A DNA stretch of 16,330 nt, taken from the NCBI GenBank assembly GCA_963923455.1, contig CAWULT010000105.1, positions 1-16,330 on the forward strand. The letters run 5' to 3'. Positions 1 to 8,180 of the stretch are shown here, one piece after another (within the stretch, counting starts at the first letter, position 1; every line of letters begins with the position of its first letter). This DNA is from CAWULT01 sp963923455 (lineage in GTDB: Bacteria > Acidobacteriota > Vicinamibacteria > Vicinamibacterales > UBA2999). A model generated the notes under the pieces. It was not told the origin of the DNA and did not search any database. It was given only the letters and a program-made list of their open reading frames with translations. The translations under genes and the position numbers were made by a program.

Positions 1-1
1 G

Positions 2-592
2 GCGTCGGTCCGGATCACGGCCGGCCACCCGCCGGCGGCGCTCGTCCGGGGCCTCAACGCACATCTGCCCGAGGACGTCAGGGTACTGGCCGTCGAGGAC
101 GCTCCCCCGGACTTTCACGCCCGATTCGGCGCCCGCCGCAAGACGTATCGCTACCTGATTCGCAACACGCCGGTGCTCAGCCCATTCGACCGGGCCTATT
201 CGTGGCACCTGCCGGAGCCGCTCGAGGCGGACGCCATGCGCGCCGCGGCCGCCGCGCTCGTGGGCACCCACGACTTCTCGGCCTTCCAGAGCGTCGGCAC
301 GTCCACGCCCGACGCCGTGAGGACGATCTTCCGGTCCGAGGTCGTCGAGTGGCCCGCCTCGACGCTGGCCGGGCCGGACGGCCTGAACCGCACGCTCCTG
401 GCCTACGAGGTGGCCGGTGACGGCTTCCTGCGCCACATGGTGCGGGCCATCGTCGGGACGCTGGTCGAGACGGGCCGGGGCTGGCGCGACCCGGGCGATA
501 TGGCCGGCCTCGTGGCGGGGCGCTCGAGGGCTCGTGCCGGGCGCACGGCGCCGCCCCAGGGGCTTTTCCTGGTCGGGGTGGACTATGATTAA
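2..592 (+). CDS. truA: tRNA pseudouridine synthase A, 3' part (5' end outside window)
   Basis: TruA converts uridines 38-40 of the tRNA anticodon stem to pseudouridine in the cytoplasm. The reading frame is open from base 2, so the gene starts before the window and about 196 C-terminal residues are present. Visible family features are FHARFGARRKTYRYLI near positions 110-160, DFSAFQS at about 272-292, and DGFLRHMVRAIVGTL followed by a Glu at about 419-470, which matches the C-terminal TruA domain. The N-terminal segment carrying the catalytic Asp lies upstream and cannot be checked. A GTG at 173 opens a shorter frame, but the conserved residues before it show it is not the start. The stop (TAA) is 26 nt before uppS, so co-transcription is likely. 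Confidence 0.93.
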   Translation, partial: ASVRITAGHPPAALVRGLNAHLPEDVRVLAVEDAPPDFHARFGARRKTYRYLIRNTPVLSPFDRAYSWHLPEPLEADAMRAAAAALVGTHDFSAFQSVGTSTPDAVRTIFRSEVVEWPASTLAGPDGLNRTLLAYEVAGDGFLRHMVRAIVGTLVETGRGWRDPGDMAGLVAGRSRARAGRTAPPQGLFLVGVDYD

Positions 593-606
593 GTCGTTGT
601 TCCACC

Positions 607-611
607 AAGGA
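607..611 (+). promoter_or_regulatory. Ribosome binding site deciding the TTG start of uppS
   Basis: AAGGA lies 7 nt before the TTG at 619. It supports this rare start over the in-frame GTG at 685 or ATG at 724; the latter falls inside the conserved catalytic motif. Confidence 0.55.
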
Positions 612-618
612 TTGCGCC

Positions 619-1410
619 TTGCCGCTTGACGAGCTGCTCGCATGGATTCCATCCGGTCACCCGGATGCGGCCCTGGCACGGCAAGTGAACCCGGAGCGCC
701 TGCCGGCCCATGTGGCGGTGATCATGGACGGCAACGGCCGCTGGGCGGCCCAGCGGCATCTGCCGCGCGTGGAAGGCCATCGGGCCGGTATCGACGCCGT
801 CCGCGACACGGTGGAGACGGCCGCGCGCCTCGGCATCAAGGTGCTGACGCTCTACGCCTTCTCGGTGGAGAACTGGAAGCGGCCCGCCTCCGAGGTGGGC
901 ACGCTGATGCTGCTGCTGAAGCACTACCTGCGGGCGGAACTGAAGACGCTGCTGCGCAACGACATCCGCTTCGCCGTGATCGGCCGGCCCGAACATCTGG
1001 CGCGCGACGTCCAGCAGGAACTGGCGCAGGCCGCTGACCGCACCGCCCGCAACGCGGGGATGCAGTTCAACATCGCGCTGAACTACGGCGGCCGCACCGA
1101 GATCGTCGACGCGGCCCGGCGGGCGATCGAGGCCGGCGTGCGGCCCGGCGACCTCGACGAGGCGAAGTTCGCGAGCTTCCTCTACACGGCCGGGCAGCCG
1201 GATCCGGACCTGCTGATCCGCACGAGCGGCGAAATGCGCATCAGCAACTTCCTGCTGTGGCAGATCGCCTACGCCGAGATCTACGTGACCGAGACGCTCT
1301 GGCCCGACTTCCGCCGCCAGCACTTCCTCGAGGCGATGCTGGCGTATCAGAAGCGGGAGCGCCGGTATGGCGGCATCGGCGCGCCCTCCGAGGTGATCGG
1401 CGCGCAATGA
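619..1410 (+). CDS. uppS: Isoprenyl transferase / undecaprenyl diphosphate synthase
   Basis: This cis-prenyltransferase condenses isopentenyl diphosphate onto farnesyl diphosphate to make the C55 lipid carrier for peptidoglycan and other wall polymers. The 263-residue product is full length; family members are about 250. Visible motifs are MDGNGRWA at residues 36-43 (catalytic Asp37), GHRAG at 53-57, YAFSVENWKRP at 79-89, NYGGR at 155-159, and RTSGE...RISNF at 201-211, where the Arg and Ser residues bind diphosphate. The C-terminal WPDF and the RERRYGG end are also typical. The TTG start gives an N-terminal extension of about ten residues before the core. It is the first gene of the uppS-cdsA-dxr-rseP cluster, which is widely conserved in bacteria. 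Confidence 0.96.
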   Translation: MPLDELLAWIPSGHPDAALARQVNPERLPAHVAVIMDGNGRWAAQRHLPRVEGHRAGIDAVRDTVETAARLGIKVLTLYAFSVENWKRPASEVGTLMLLLKHYLRAELKTLLRNDIRFAVIGRPEHLARDVQQELAQAADRTARNAGMQFNIALNYGGRTEIVDAARRAIEAGVRPGDLDEAKFASFLYTAGQPDPDLLIRTSGEMRISNFLLWQIAYAEIYVTETLWPDFRRQHFLEAMLAYQKRERRYGGIGAPSEVIGAQ

Positions 1411-1429
1411 GCGCCGTCCGCACGCCCTG

Positions 1430-2185
1430 ATGGTACGCCTGATCAGCGGACTGCTGCTGGCGGCTGGCGCCCTGGCGGCCATTCTCCTGTTGCCGGTGCC
1501 GGCGCTCCGGGTACTGGTGTGCGTGATCGCCGTGCTGGCCGGCCGCGAGTACCTGACCATCACCGGCGCGCATCGCAGCGTGCTGGTGGCAGTGGTGGCC
1601 GCCTGCGTGCTCGCGTCCGACGGCTCGCCGGCGTGCCTGGCGCTCGTACCGTTCGTGGTGCTGGCCACCGTGGCGCTGCGGCTGCTCGTCACGCGCGAGC
1701 CCGCGCACTGCGCGAGTGCCGGCGCCTTCGCGGCCGTCTACGTCGGCGTGCCGCTCGGCCTGCTCGTGGTGATTCACGCGCGGTACGGCTGGCAGGCGAC
1801 GCTGCTGCTGCTGGCGACCGTGGTGGTCAGCGACTCCTCGCAGTACTACACGGGCCGGGCGCTCGGGCGGCACAAGCTGGCGCCGGCCATCAGCCCGAAG
1901 AAGACGATCGAGGGCGCGCTCGGCGGAGCTGCCTTCGGGGCGCTGTTCATGGCGCTGGCCGGGCCGCGGGTGCTGCCCGATGCCAGCCAGACCTCGCTCG
2001 CGCTGCTGGGCCTCGTGCTGGTCGTGCTGGGGATCGCCGGCGACCTGTTCGAGTCGCAGCTCAAGCGCGAGGCGGGCATGAAGGACAGCGGCGCAATCAT
2101 TCCCGGGCATGGCGGCGTGCTCGACCGCATCGACGCCCTGCTCTTCGCGATTCCCGCCTTCTACCTGTACCTGGGGGGCCTGTGA
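1430..2185 (+). CDS. cdsA: Phosphatidate cytidylyltransferase (CDP-diacylglycerol synthase)
   Basis: CdsA is an integral membrane enzyme that makes CDP-diacylglycerol from phosphatidic acid and CTP, the branch point for bacterial phospholipids. The 251-residue protein is mostly hydrophobic with several membrane segments. It carries the full family signature at residues 209-235: SQLKR, then KDSG, PGHGG and DRID, which hold the metal-binding Asp residues. SPKKT at 155-159 and GRHKLAP just before it are also conserved. ATG 1430 is the only good start: an in-frame stop lies at 1394-1396 and no clear Shine-Dalgarno sequence is seen, so translation may depend on uppS, which ends 19 nt earlier. The stop overlaps the dxr start in GTGA. 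Confidence 0.95.
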   Translation: MVRLISGLLLAAGALAAILLLPVPALRVLVCVIAVLAGREYLTITGAHRSVLVAVVAACVLASDGSPACLALVPFVVLATVALRLLVTREPAHCASAGAFAAVYVGVPLGLLVVIHARYGWQATLLLLATVVVSDSSQYYTGRALGRHKLAPAISPKKTIEGALGGAAFGALFMALAGPRVLPDASQTSLALLGLVLVVLGIAGDLFESQLKREAGMKDSGAIIPGHGGVLDRIDALLFAIPAFYLYLGGL

Positions 2186-3348
2186 AGCGCCTGGCCATTC
2201 TCGGGTCGACCGGCTCGATCGGCCAGAGCGCCCTCGCCGTCGTCGATGCGCATCCGGATCGGCTGAGGGTCGTGGCCCTGGCCGCCGGCGACAACGCCGA
2301 TCGGCTCGCGGCGCAGGTGAGACGCTACCGGCCGTCGCTGGCCGCGATGGCCACCGGCGCCGCGGCCGACCGACTGCGCGCGGACCTCGGCGCCGGCGCC
2401 GTGACCGTGCTGGCCGGGCCCGAGGGCCTGCACGCGGCGGCGACGCACCCGGATGCCGACATCGTGCTGTGCGCCTCGTCCGGCACGGCCGCGCTCGAGG
2501 CGGTGCTCGCCGCGGCCGAGGCGGGCAGGACGCTCGCGATCGCCAACAAGGAGATCCTGGTGATGGCCGGCGCGCTCGTCACCGAGGCCGCCGCACGCCA
2601 CGGCGCTCCCGTCCTGCCGGTCGACAGCGAGCACAACGCGATCCACCAGTGCCTGCACGGCCGGGGGCGTGGCGAGGTGCGCCGGCTGGTGTTGACCGCA
2701 TCGGGCGGCCCGTTCCGTGAGCTCTCGGCCGAGGCCCTCGCGCACGTCCGGCCCGAGGCGGCGCTCCGGCACCCCACGTGGAAGATGGGCCGCAAGATCA
2801 CCATCGACTCGGCCACGCTGATGAACAAGGGCCTGGAGGTGATCGAGGCGCACTGGCTGTTCGGCGTCGGCGCCGACGACATCGACGTCGTCGTCCACCC
2901 GCAGTCGGTCGTGCACTCGATGGTGGAGCTGCGCGACGGATCGATGATTGCGCAGCTCGGCGTGACCGACATGCGGCTGCCGATCCAGTACGCGTGCTCG
3001 TATCCGGACCGCTGGGACGCCCCGCTGCCGTCGCTGGACCTCATCGGGGCCGGCCGGCTCGACTTTCATGCGCCGGCGCACGACCGCTTCCCATGTCTCG
3101 GACTGGCGTATCGCGCCCTCCGTGAAGGGCGGACGATGCCCGTTGCGCTCAACGCCGCCAACGAGATCGCCGTGGAGGCGTTCCTCGAGGGCCGGCTGGC
3201 GTTCACCGGCATTCCGCAGGTGATCGAGCGGACGATGGATGCCCACACCGCAGAAGCGGTCTCGTCGGTGGAGGCCGTGCGGCGGGTGGATGCCTGGGCC
3301 CGCCGGCACGCCCTCGGCCTGGTGGGCGAGTTAGAATTGACCGCGTGA
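2182..3348 (+). CDS. dxr: 1-deoxy-D-xylulose-5-phosphate reductoisomerase
   Basis: Dxr uses NADPH and a divalent metal to turn DXP into 2-C-methyl-D-erythritol 4-phosphate, the committed step of the non-mevalonate isoprenoid pathway that feeds UppS. The 388-residue protein is full length. Residues 8-14 (GSTGSIG) form the NADPH-binding turn; NKE is at 122-124; the metal ligands sit in VDSEH at 147-151 (Asp148, Glu150) and in MNKGLE at 214-219 (Glu219). The substrate loop HPTWKMG at 197-203 and a C-terminal NAANEIAVEAFL segment are intact. The GTG start shares GTGA with the cdsA stop, and a G-rich Shine-Dalgarno-like run (2172-2178) precedes it. The gene end overlaps rseP in the same way. Confidence 0.97.
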   Translation: MKRLAILGSTGSIGQSALAVVDAHPDRLRVVALAAGDNADRLAAQVRRYRPSLAAMATGAAADRLRADLGAGAVTVLAGPEGLHAAATHPDADIVLCASSGTAALEAVLAAAEAGRTLAIANKEILVMAGALVTEAAARHGAPVLPVDSEHNAIHQCLHGRGRGEVRRLVLTASGGPFRELSAEALAHVRPEAALRHPTWKMGRKITIDSATLMNKGLEVIEAHWLFGVGADDIDVVVHPQSVVHSMVELRDGSMIAQLGVTDMRLPIQYACSYPDRWDAPLPSLDLIGAGRLDFHAPAHDRFPCLGLAYRALREGRTMPVALNAANEIAVEAFLEGRLAFTGIPQVIERTMDAHTAEAVSSVEAVRRVDAWARRHALGLVGELELTA

Positions 3349-4661
3349 CGACGCTGCTGGCATTCCTGTTCGTCCTTGGCGTGCTGATCTTCGTGCACGA
3401 GCTGGGTCACTTCCTGGCGGCCCGCAGGGTCGGCGTGCGCGTCCTCACGTTCTCGCTCGGCTTCGGCCCGAAGATTCTCAAGTACACGAAGGGCGACACG
3501 GAGTACTGCATCAGCATCATCCCGCTCGGCGGCTACGTGAAGATGGCCGGCGAGAACCCGGAGGACCCGCGGTCGGGCCAGGACGACGAGTTCCTCTCGA
3601 AGTCCAAGTGGCAGCGCTTCCAGATCCTGATCATGGGCCCCGTGATGAACCTGGTGCTGGCCGTCGTGGTGCTGGCCGTGGTGCTGGCCCAGGGCGCGGA
3701 AATCCCGGCCTTCCAGGACCAGCCGCCGGTCGTCGGTGCGGTGCTGCCAGGCTCGCCCGCCGAGAAGGGCGGCATCCAGCGCGGCGATCGCCTGATCGCC
3801 ATCGGCGGTGTGGAGGTGCCCACCTGGAAGGACGCGCAGCAGGCCATCGGGATGCGCCCGAACCGGGACGTGGCCATCGCGCTCGACCGTGGAGGCCGGA
3901 CGGTGCGGCTGTCGGTACGCTCGACGGCCGGACGATACGAGGTTGGCGACATCGGCGTCCTGCCGAACGTCAGCCCGCGCGTGCGCAGCGTCACGGCCGG
4001 CGACCCCGCCGACCGCGCGGGGCTGAAGGCCGGCGACGTCGTCGTGGCGATCGACGGTGAACCGACGATCTTCGCCTCGCGGCTCTCGGACGCGATCGGC
4101 AGGAAGGCGGGGCAGACGGTCGACATGCTGATTCGGCGTGAGGGCGCGGAGATGCACGTGCGCGTCACGCCCGAGCGCCGCGGCGACCGGGGCCTCATCG
4201 GCATCAGCATCTCCAACGAGACCCGCACCTTCAAGCCCGGCCCGCTGGAGGCCGTGCAGATGAGCGTGCAGCAGAACATCGAACAGAGCGGCGCGATCTT
4301 CACGACGCTCGCCGGCCTGTTCACGGGCGAGACGTCCGTGCGCCAGTTGCAGGGCCCGGTGGGCATTGCGCAGCTCTCGGGCGAGTCGGCGCGGGCGGGC
4401 TGGGTGGAGCTGCTCGCGCTGATGGCGATGATCAGCCTGAACCTCGGCATTCTCAATCTGATGCCGGTGCCCGTCCTCGACGGCGGACACATCCTCATCA
4501 TGGCGCTCGAGGGCGTCGCCCGCCGCGACTTCAGCATGGCGGTCAAGGAGAAGATGCTGCTGGCCGGGTTCGTCGTGCTGATGGTGCTCATGGTCACGGT
4601 CATTTACAACGACCTGACGCGCATCAGCTGGCTCGAGCGCCTGATGCCCTGGCGCAACTGA
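3345..4661 (+). CDS. rseP: RseP-family site-2 intramembrane metalloprotease
   Basis: Site-2 proteases cleave transmembrane anchors, classically anti-sigma factors in envelope stress signalling, and in some bacteria remnant signal peptides. The 438-residue protein has the zinc motif HELGH at residues 18-22 inside the first membrane segment and NLMPVPVLDGG at 371-381 with the third zinc ligand, Asp379. Two PDZ domains lie between them, at about 125-205 (SPAEKGGIQRGD) and 208-285 (DPADRAGLKAGD). Hydrophobic segments at about 1-20, 95-115, 352-375 and 403-422 give the usual four-helix layout. The GTG start overlaps the dxr stop (GTGA), so its synthesis is probably coupled. No anti-sigma factor gene is nearby, so the substrate is unknown. 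Confidence 0.95.
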   Translation: MTTLLAFLFVLGVLIFVHELGHFLAARRVGVRVLTFSLGFGPKILKYTKGDTEYCISIIPLGGYVKMAGENPEDPRSGQDDEFLSKSKWQRFQILIMGPVMNLVLAVVVLAVVLAQGAEIPAFQDQPPVVGAVLPGSPAEKGGIQRGDRLIAIGGVEVPTWKDAQQAIGMRPNRDVAIALDRGGRTVRLSVRSTAGRYEVGDIGVLPNVSPRVRSVTAGDPADRAGLKAGDVVVAIDGEPTIFASRLSDAIGRKAGQTVDMLIRREGAEMHVRVTPERRGDRGLIGISISNETRTFKPGPLEAVQMSVQQNIEQSGAIFTTLAGLFTGETSVRQLQGPVGIAQLSGESARAGWVELLALMAMISLNLGILNLMPVPVLDGGHILIMALEGVARRDFSMAVKEKMLLAGFVVLMVLMVTVIYNDLTRISWLERLMPWRN

Positions 4662-4724
4662 CGCCAGCCCGGCCGCAGGGCCGGCCCGAACCTTGCAACC
4701 GCCTCTCTCATACTTTCCACGAGC

Positions 4725-4730
4725 GGAGGA
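4725..4730 (+). promoter_or_regulatory. Strong Shine-Dalgarno of the glycine-zipper protein gene
   Basis: GGAGGA lies 6 nt before ATG 4737. It is the best ribosome binding site on the plus strand and shows that this gene is translated independently of rseP, unlike the coupled genes before it. Confidence 0.7.
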
Positions 4731-4736
4731 ATCGAC

Positions 4737-5681
4737 ATGATTCGCAGGCAATCGTTCGCCCTGGCCGCGGTGCTCGCATGCGGCCTCACCGCATCGGCTT
4801 ACGCGCAGACCACCACCCAGGCCGACATCCAGCGTCTCCAGGACAACGTGTATCTGGCGGACCGCGACGTGTCGCAGCTGCGGACGCGTGACGCCACGCG
4901 TGCCAACCAGCTGCTGAGCGAGCTCGACGACCTGCGCGACGAGGTGGTGTACCTCAAGGTGAAGCTGCGCAAGGAGAAGGCGCTCGGTCGCGGCGAGTAC
5001 GCGGACCTGCGGGACCGGATCGAGGATCTGCGGTCGCGCGCGCGTGGCGAGACGACGGCTGCCGCGGCGCCCGCCGCCCCGGCTGCCCCGGCCGCACCGA
5101 GCCGCCCGGCTGCCAGCGCGCCGAGTGCGCCGAGCGCGCCGAGCACTTCGCGCGGCGCGGCGACGGCGTCGCGCACGGCGCCGGAGATTCCCGCTGGCAC
5201 CGAGATCGACCTGCGCATGTCGAACACCCTGAACTCGGGCACCGCGCAGGTGGAGGATCGGTTCGAGGCGACCTCGCTCGCCGACCTGACGATCGACGGC
5301 CGCGTGCTCGTGCCGGCCGGCGCCGTGTTCCGCGGCATCGTCTCGTCCGTGGAGCCGGCCACGCGCACCAACCGCACCGCGCGGTTGACCGTCAGCTTCG
5401 ACCAGATGACCGTTGGCGGCCGCGCCTATCCGATCCGCGCCACCGTGACGCAGGCGCTCGAAGGCGAGGGCATCAAGGGCGAGGCCGGCCGCATCGGCGT
5501 GGGCGCCGGCGCGGGCGCCATCCTCGGCGGAATCCTCGGCGGCTTCAAGGGCGCGCTGGCGGGCATCCTGATCGGCGGCGGCGGCACGATCGCAGCCACC
5601 GAGGGCAAGGAGGTCGACCTGCCGCAGGGCACCGTGCTGCGCGCGCGCTTCGACTCGCCGGTGACGATGGCGGCACGGTAG
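4737..5681 (+). CDS. Exported coiled-coil / glycine-zipper protein of unknown function
   Basis: I do not recognise a named family. The 314-residue protein starts with a clear signal peptide (MIRR, then a hydrophobic core, with likely cleavage after AYA at residue 23). Residues 29-102 are charged and heptad-like, probably a coiled coil. Residues 104-149 are a low-complexity Ala/Pro/Ser linker. Residues 150-245 look like a beta-rich domain, with GTEIDLRMSNTL and LVPAGAVFRGIV segments that loosely recall VirB10/TrbI-like beta domains. Residues 251-290 are a Gly/Ala-rich glycine zipper (GAILGGILGG), which could insert in or pack against a membrane, and a short beta-like tail follows. This suggests an envelope protein in the periplasm or outer membrane. 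A 75-nt gap from rseP and its own strong ribosome binding site suggest partly separate expression. The function is inferred only from architecture. Confidence 0.85.
   Translation: MIRRQSFALAAVLACGLTASAYAQTTTQADIQRLQDNVYLADRDVSQLRTRDATRANQLLSELDDLRDEVVYLKVKLRKEKALGRGEYADLRDRIEDLRSRARGETTAAAAPAAPAAPAAPSRPAASAPSAPSAPSTSRGAATASRTAPEIPAGTEIDLRMSNTLNSGTAQVEDRFEATSLADLTIDGRVLVPAGAVFRGIVSSVEPATRTNRTARLTVSFDQMTVGGRAYPIRATVTQALEGEGIKGEAGRIGVGAGAGAILGGILGGFKGALAGILIGGGGTIAATEGKEVDLPQGTVLRARFDSPVTMAAR
5115..5141 (+). repeat. Three tandem 9-bp units encoding Ser-Ala-Pro
   Basis: Three in-frame copies of AGYGCGCCG encode SAP-SAP-SAP in the linker of the glycine-zipper protein. The second copy differs by one base (AGT for AGC). 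Copy number could vary by slippage without breaking the frame. Confidence 0.7.
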
Positions 5682-5704
5682 CGCGCGCCGGGGGTGCGGG
5701 TCAG

Positions 5705-5729
5705 GGGGCGTCTCGATTCGAGACGCCCC
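5705..5729 (+). terminator. Rho-independent-type terminator closing the plus-strand block
   Basis: A perfect 11-bp inverted repeat (GGGGCGTCTCG at 5705-5715 and CGAGACGCCCC at 5719-5729) encloses a 3-nt ATT loop 23 nt after the stop of the glycine-zipper gene. It is followed by TCGTCGTTTCT, which is moderately T-rich on the plus strand. On the minus strand no T-tract follows, so it probably acts mainly for the plus-strand genes. Confidence 0.75.
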
Positions 5730-5832
5730 TCGTCGTTTCTACCGGGCCGGGCACGGATGCGGCCCGATGCACCCGTGCCCGCGATACCGCGCCGCAACTC
5801 ACCGCCGGTCCGCGCGGGTGCTGAACGGGCGC

Positions 5833-5857
5833 CTCGCCCCTTGGTGCGGGGCCCGAG
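5833..5857 (-). terminator. Possible weak hairpin after the minus-strand block
   Basis: CTC-GCCCC (5833-5840) can pair with GGGGC-GAG (5848-5857, with two bulged C) across a 7-nt loop, just after the aldolase stop. It lacks a T-tract on the minus strand, so it is only a candidate. The rest of the 5682-5861 intergenic stretch shows nothing else. Confidence 0.3.
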
Positions 5858-5861
5858 CGGC

Positions 5862-6647
5862 TCAGCCCTCCGGCCGGTCGATGGCCGCGAGCGCCGAGGT
5901 CAGCATCGCGCGGACGCCGTCGACGTCGGTGCCGAGCTCCAGCATCGTCAGCCCCATCGCGCGGTGATTCGCGATCGACGCGCGGTCCGGCGGGATGTTG
6001 CACATCGCGTGCTTGCCGGCCCGTCGTGCGGCGTCGATCGTGCGCCGCAGCCCGGCCACCACGCGAGGGTCGTTGCGGTCCGGCGCCGGCAGGCCGAGGT
6101 TCAGCGCGAAGTCGGCCGGCCCGAAGTTGACGAAGTCGATGCCGTCCACGCCCATCATCGCGTCGACGTGGTCGAGCGCGGACGGATCCTCGATCATGAT
6201 GCCGATCATCGGCTGCGTGTTGCTCCACGCGATCCACTCAGTGGCCGGCACGCCGCTCCACTCGGCGGACCGGCAGTAGCCGCTGAACCCGCGGGTGCCG
6301 AGCGGCGGGAACCGGCCGGCGGCCGCCACCGCCCGGGCCTCGTCGAGCGTCCGGATGTTGGCCACGAGCACGCAGCCCGCGCCGATCTCGAGCGCCTTGC
6401 GCACCAGGTACGGGTTGTCGCGATCGAGGCGCACCATCAGCTCGACTCCGGTGGCGGCGGCCGCCCGGGCGAGGTGCTCGAGCATCGCGTCCTGCCGCCA
6501 TGCGTGCTCGGCGTCGACGCGGACGTAGTCGAGGCCACAGCGGCCGGCCACTTCGACCACGTTCGGACTCCACGAAAAGAGCATGCACCCGGCGGCGGGC
6601 TGGTGTCGGGCCAGCCGCGCGCGCACCCGGTTCGGCGAAAGGGCCAT
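5862..6647 (-). CDS. HpcH/HpaI-family aldolase
   Basis: This family performs metal-dependent class II (retro-)aldol cleavage of 2-keto acids, for example 4-hydroxy-2-oxo acids formed during aromatic breakdown, or related citramalyl-type substrates. The 261-residue protein is full length. Conserved positions are DAEH at 45-48 (catalytic His48), Arg73 in MVRLDRDNP, Glu153 in IMIED, and Asp179 in NFGPADFALNLG; these match the base, substrate and metal ligands of HpaI-type enzymes. PPLGTRGFS at about 115-123 is also typical. ATG 6647 is preceded by AGGAA (6656-6660) at 8 nt. It is the last gene of the minus-strand block, 17 nt after a permease, so the imported compound may feed it. The substrate cannot be read from sequence. 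Confidence 0.9.
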   Translation of the reverse strand: MALSPNRVRARLARHQPAAGCMLFSWSPNVVEVAGRCGLDYVRVDAEHAWRQDAMLEHLARAAAATGVELMVRLDRDNPYLVRKALEIGAGCVLVANIRTLDEARAVAAAGRFPPLGTRGFSGYCRSAEWSGVPATEWIAWSNTQPMIGIMIEDPSALDHVDAMMGVDGIDFVNFGPADFALNLGLPAPDRNDPRVVAGLRRTIDAARRAGKHAMCNIPPDRASIANHRAMGLTMLELGTDVDGVRAMLTSALAAIDRPEG

Positions 6648-6664
6648 GTGTCGTATTCCTCGTT

Positions 6665-7426
6665 CTAGGCGGCCGGCGTGGCGCCGTGGTGCAGCCGCCG
6701 GTCCACGCGCAGCATCGCGACGCTGACCGCGACGGCGACGGCCACCAGGATCAGCGTCACGGACAGGATGGTCTTCATGTCGTGGACACCCATCGCCTGC
6801 ATCAGCACGTAGCCGACGCCTCGCTGGGCCGCGAACATCTCGCCCATCAGCGTGCCCACCAGCGTCAGGGCGAAGCCGACGCGCAGGCCCGTGACGATGC
6901 CGGGCACGGCCGCCGGCAGCAGGATCGAGCGTGTCAGGGCGATCGGCGGGAGCCGCAGCACCCGGGCCGTGCGCAGGTGGATCGGGTCGATGGCGCGGAC
7001 GGCGTTCATCGCGAAGATCGCCACCGGCACCACGCCGTGGATGGTGCCGAAGGCCACCTTGGCCGCCATTCCGATGCCGAAGAGCAGCAGGATCACCGGA
7101 TACAGGGCGATCTTCGGAATCGAGTAGAGGGCCACGAGCACCGGCTCGGCGACCTCGCCCGACAGCCGGTGGGCGCCGAGGAGCACGCCCACGGGCAGTC
7201 CCAGCCCGACGGCGAGCACGTAGGCCCGCAGCACCGCGCCGCCGGTCTCGGCAGCGTGCGGCCAGAAGTCGGGTGAGCGGAGCAGCGCGGCCGCCGCCAG
7301 CGCCGTCTGCCACGGCGAGGTCAAGGCCAGGTCCCCCACGACGAGATGGAGCGCCTCCCAGATCACGGCCAGCACGACGGCGAGCAGCAGGCCGTCGACG
7401 CCGGACCGCACCGCCCGCGGGGTCAC
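6665..7426 (-). CDS. ABC transporter permease 1 (nitrate/sulfonate/taurine type)
   Basis: This is an inner-membrane permease of the BPD_transp_1 family, related to SsuC/TauC/ThiX. The 253-residue protein has about six hydrophobic segments. The cytoplasmic coupling loop that contacts the ATPase lies at residues 151-172 (TARVLRLPPIALTRSILLP), ending in the conserved LP. The start is GTG, sharing GTGA with the stop of permease 2, with an AGGAGG ribosome binding site 4 nt upstream. An upstream start is excluded because the open frame before it overlaps permease 2. Its partner permease is similar in loop sequence, so the transporter probably has a heterodimeric membrane core. Confidence 0.92.
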   Translation of the reverse strand: MTPRAVRSGVDGLLLAVVLAVIWEALHLVVGDLALTSPWQTALAAAALLRSPDFWPHAAETGGAVLRAYVLAVGLGLPVGVLLGAHRLSGEVAEPVLVALYSIPKIALYPVILLLFGIGMAAKVAFGTIHGVVPVAIFAMNAVRAIDPIHLRTARVLRLPPIALTRSILLPAAVPGIVTGLRVGFALTLVGTLMGEMFAAQRGVGYVLMQAMGVHDMKTILSVTLILVAVAVAVSVAMLRVDRRLHHGATPAA

Positions 7427-8180
7427 CGCGCCTCCTGCGTCGTCTGGCGGGCGACGTAGCGTCGCTCCCACGCGTGGAGGGCGAGGGTGAGGGACGACGA
7501 GACGAGCAGCACGAGCAGGATCAGCGGATAGAGCGTCCGGTTGTCGAAGTTGTTGAACGCGAAGGCGATCTCGTAGCCGATACCGTCGCCGGACATGATG
7601 AACTCGGCGGCGATCACGCCGATGAAGGCGTAGGCCACGGCGAGCTTGAGGCCCGTGGACACGTAGAGCACGGCGTGCGGCAGGATCACGCGCCGGACCG
7701 TCTCGACCCGGCTCAGGCGCAGGACACGCGCCGTCTTGAGGAGCACCGGCGGCACGCGGTCGAATCCGTTCAGCGTGCTGACGATCATCGCGACGACCGC
7801 GAGCAGGAAGCCGATCGCAATCCGCGGATACCGGTTCAGCCCGAGGACCACGATGAAGAAGGGGTAGAAGACGAAGACCGGGACGGCGTAGTAGGAGACG
7901 AGCAGCGGCTCCACGACGGCGCGCACGCGCGGCAGCGCCGAGAGTACGGCCCCGACCACGAATCCGACCATCACGGCCAGCGCCAGGGCGATTCCGACGT
8001 CGGCCAGCGTCCGTGCGACCTGGGCGAGCATCGTGGCCGACGTCAGCAGCGGGCCCAGCCCGAGCACCATCGCGCTCGGTGGAAGCAGCCGGAGGGGCGA
8101 GACGATGCCCGCCCGGCACAACGCCTCGACGGCCGCGACCAGGGCGCCGATCGCGCCGAGGCGAATCCACCCGGCCCGGC

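Noticed and set aside
4669..4684. A 6-bp GC hairpin (CCGGCC/GGCCGG) after the rseP stop as a terminator.
   Set aside because: The stem is short, no T-tract follows, and short GC palindromes are common at this base composition.
4693..4720. TTGCAA with an AT-richer stretch before the glycine-zipper gene as a sigma-70 promoter.
   Set aside because: No -10-like hexamer sits at 16-18 nt from TTGCAA; the nearest candidates are only 10-12 nt away.
3066..4751. A 561-codon open frame on the minus strand opposite dxr and rseP.
   Set aside because: It lies antisense to clear dxr and rseP coding sequence, has no recognisable domain, and is rich in Arg, His and Asp as expected from the reverse frame of a high-GC gene.
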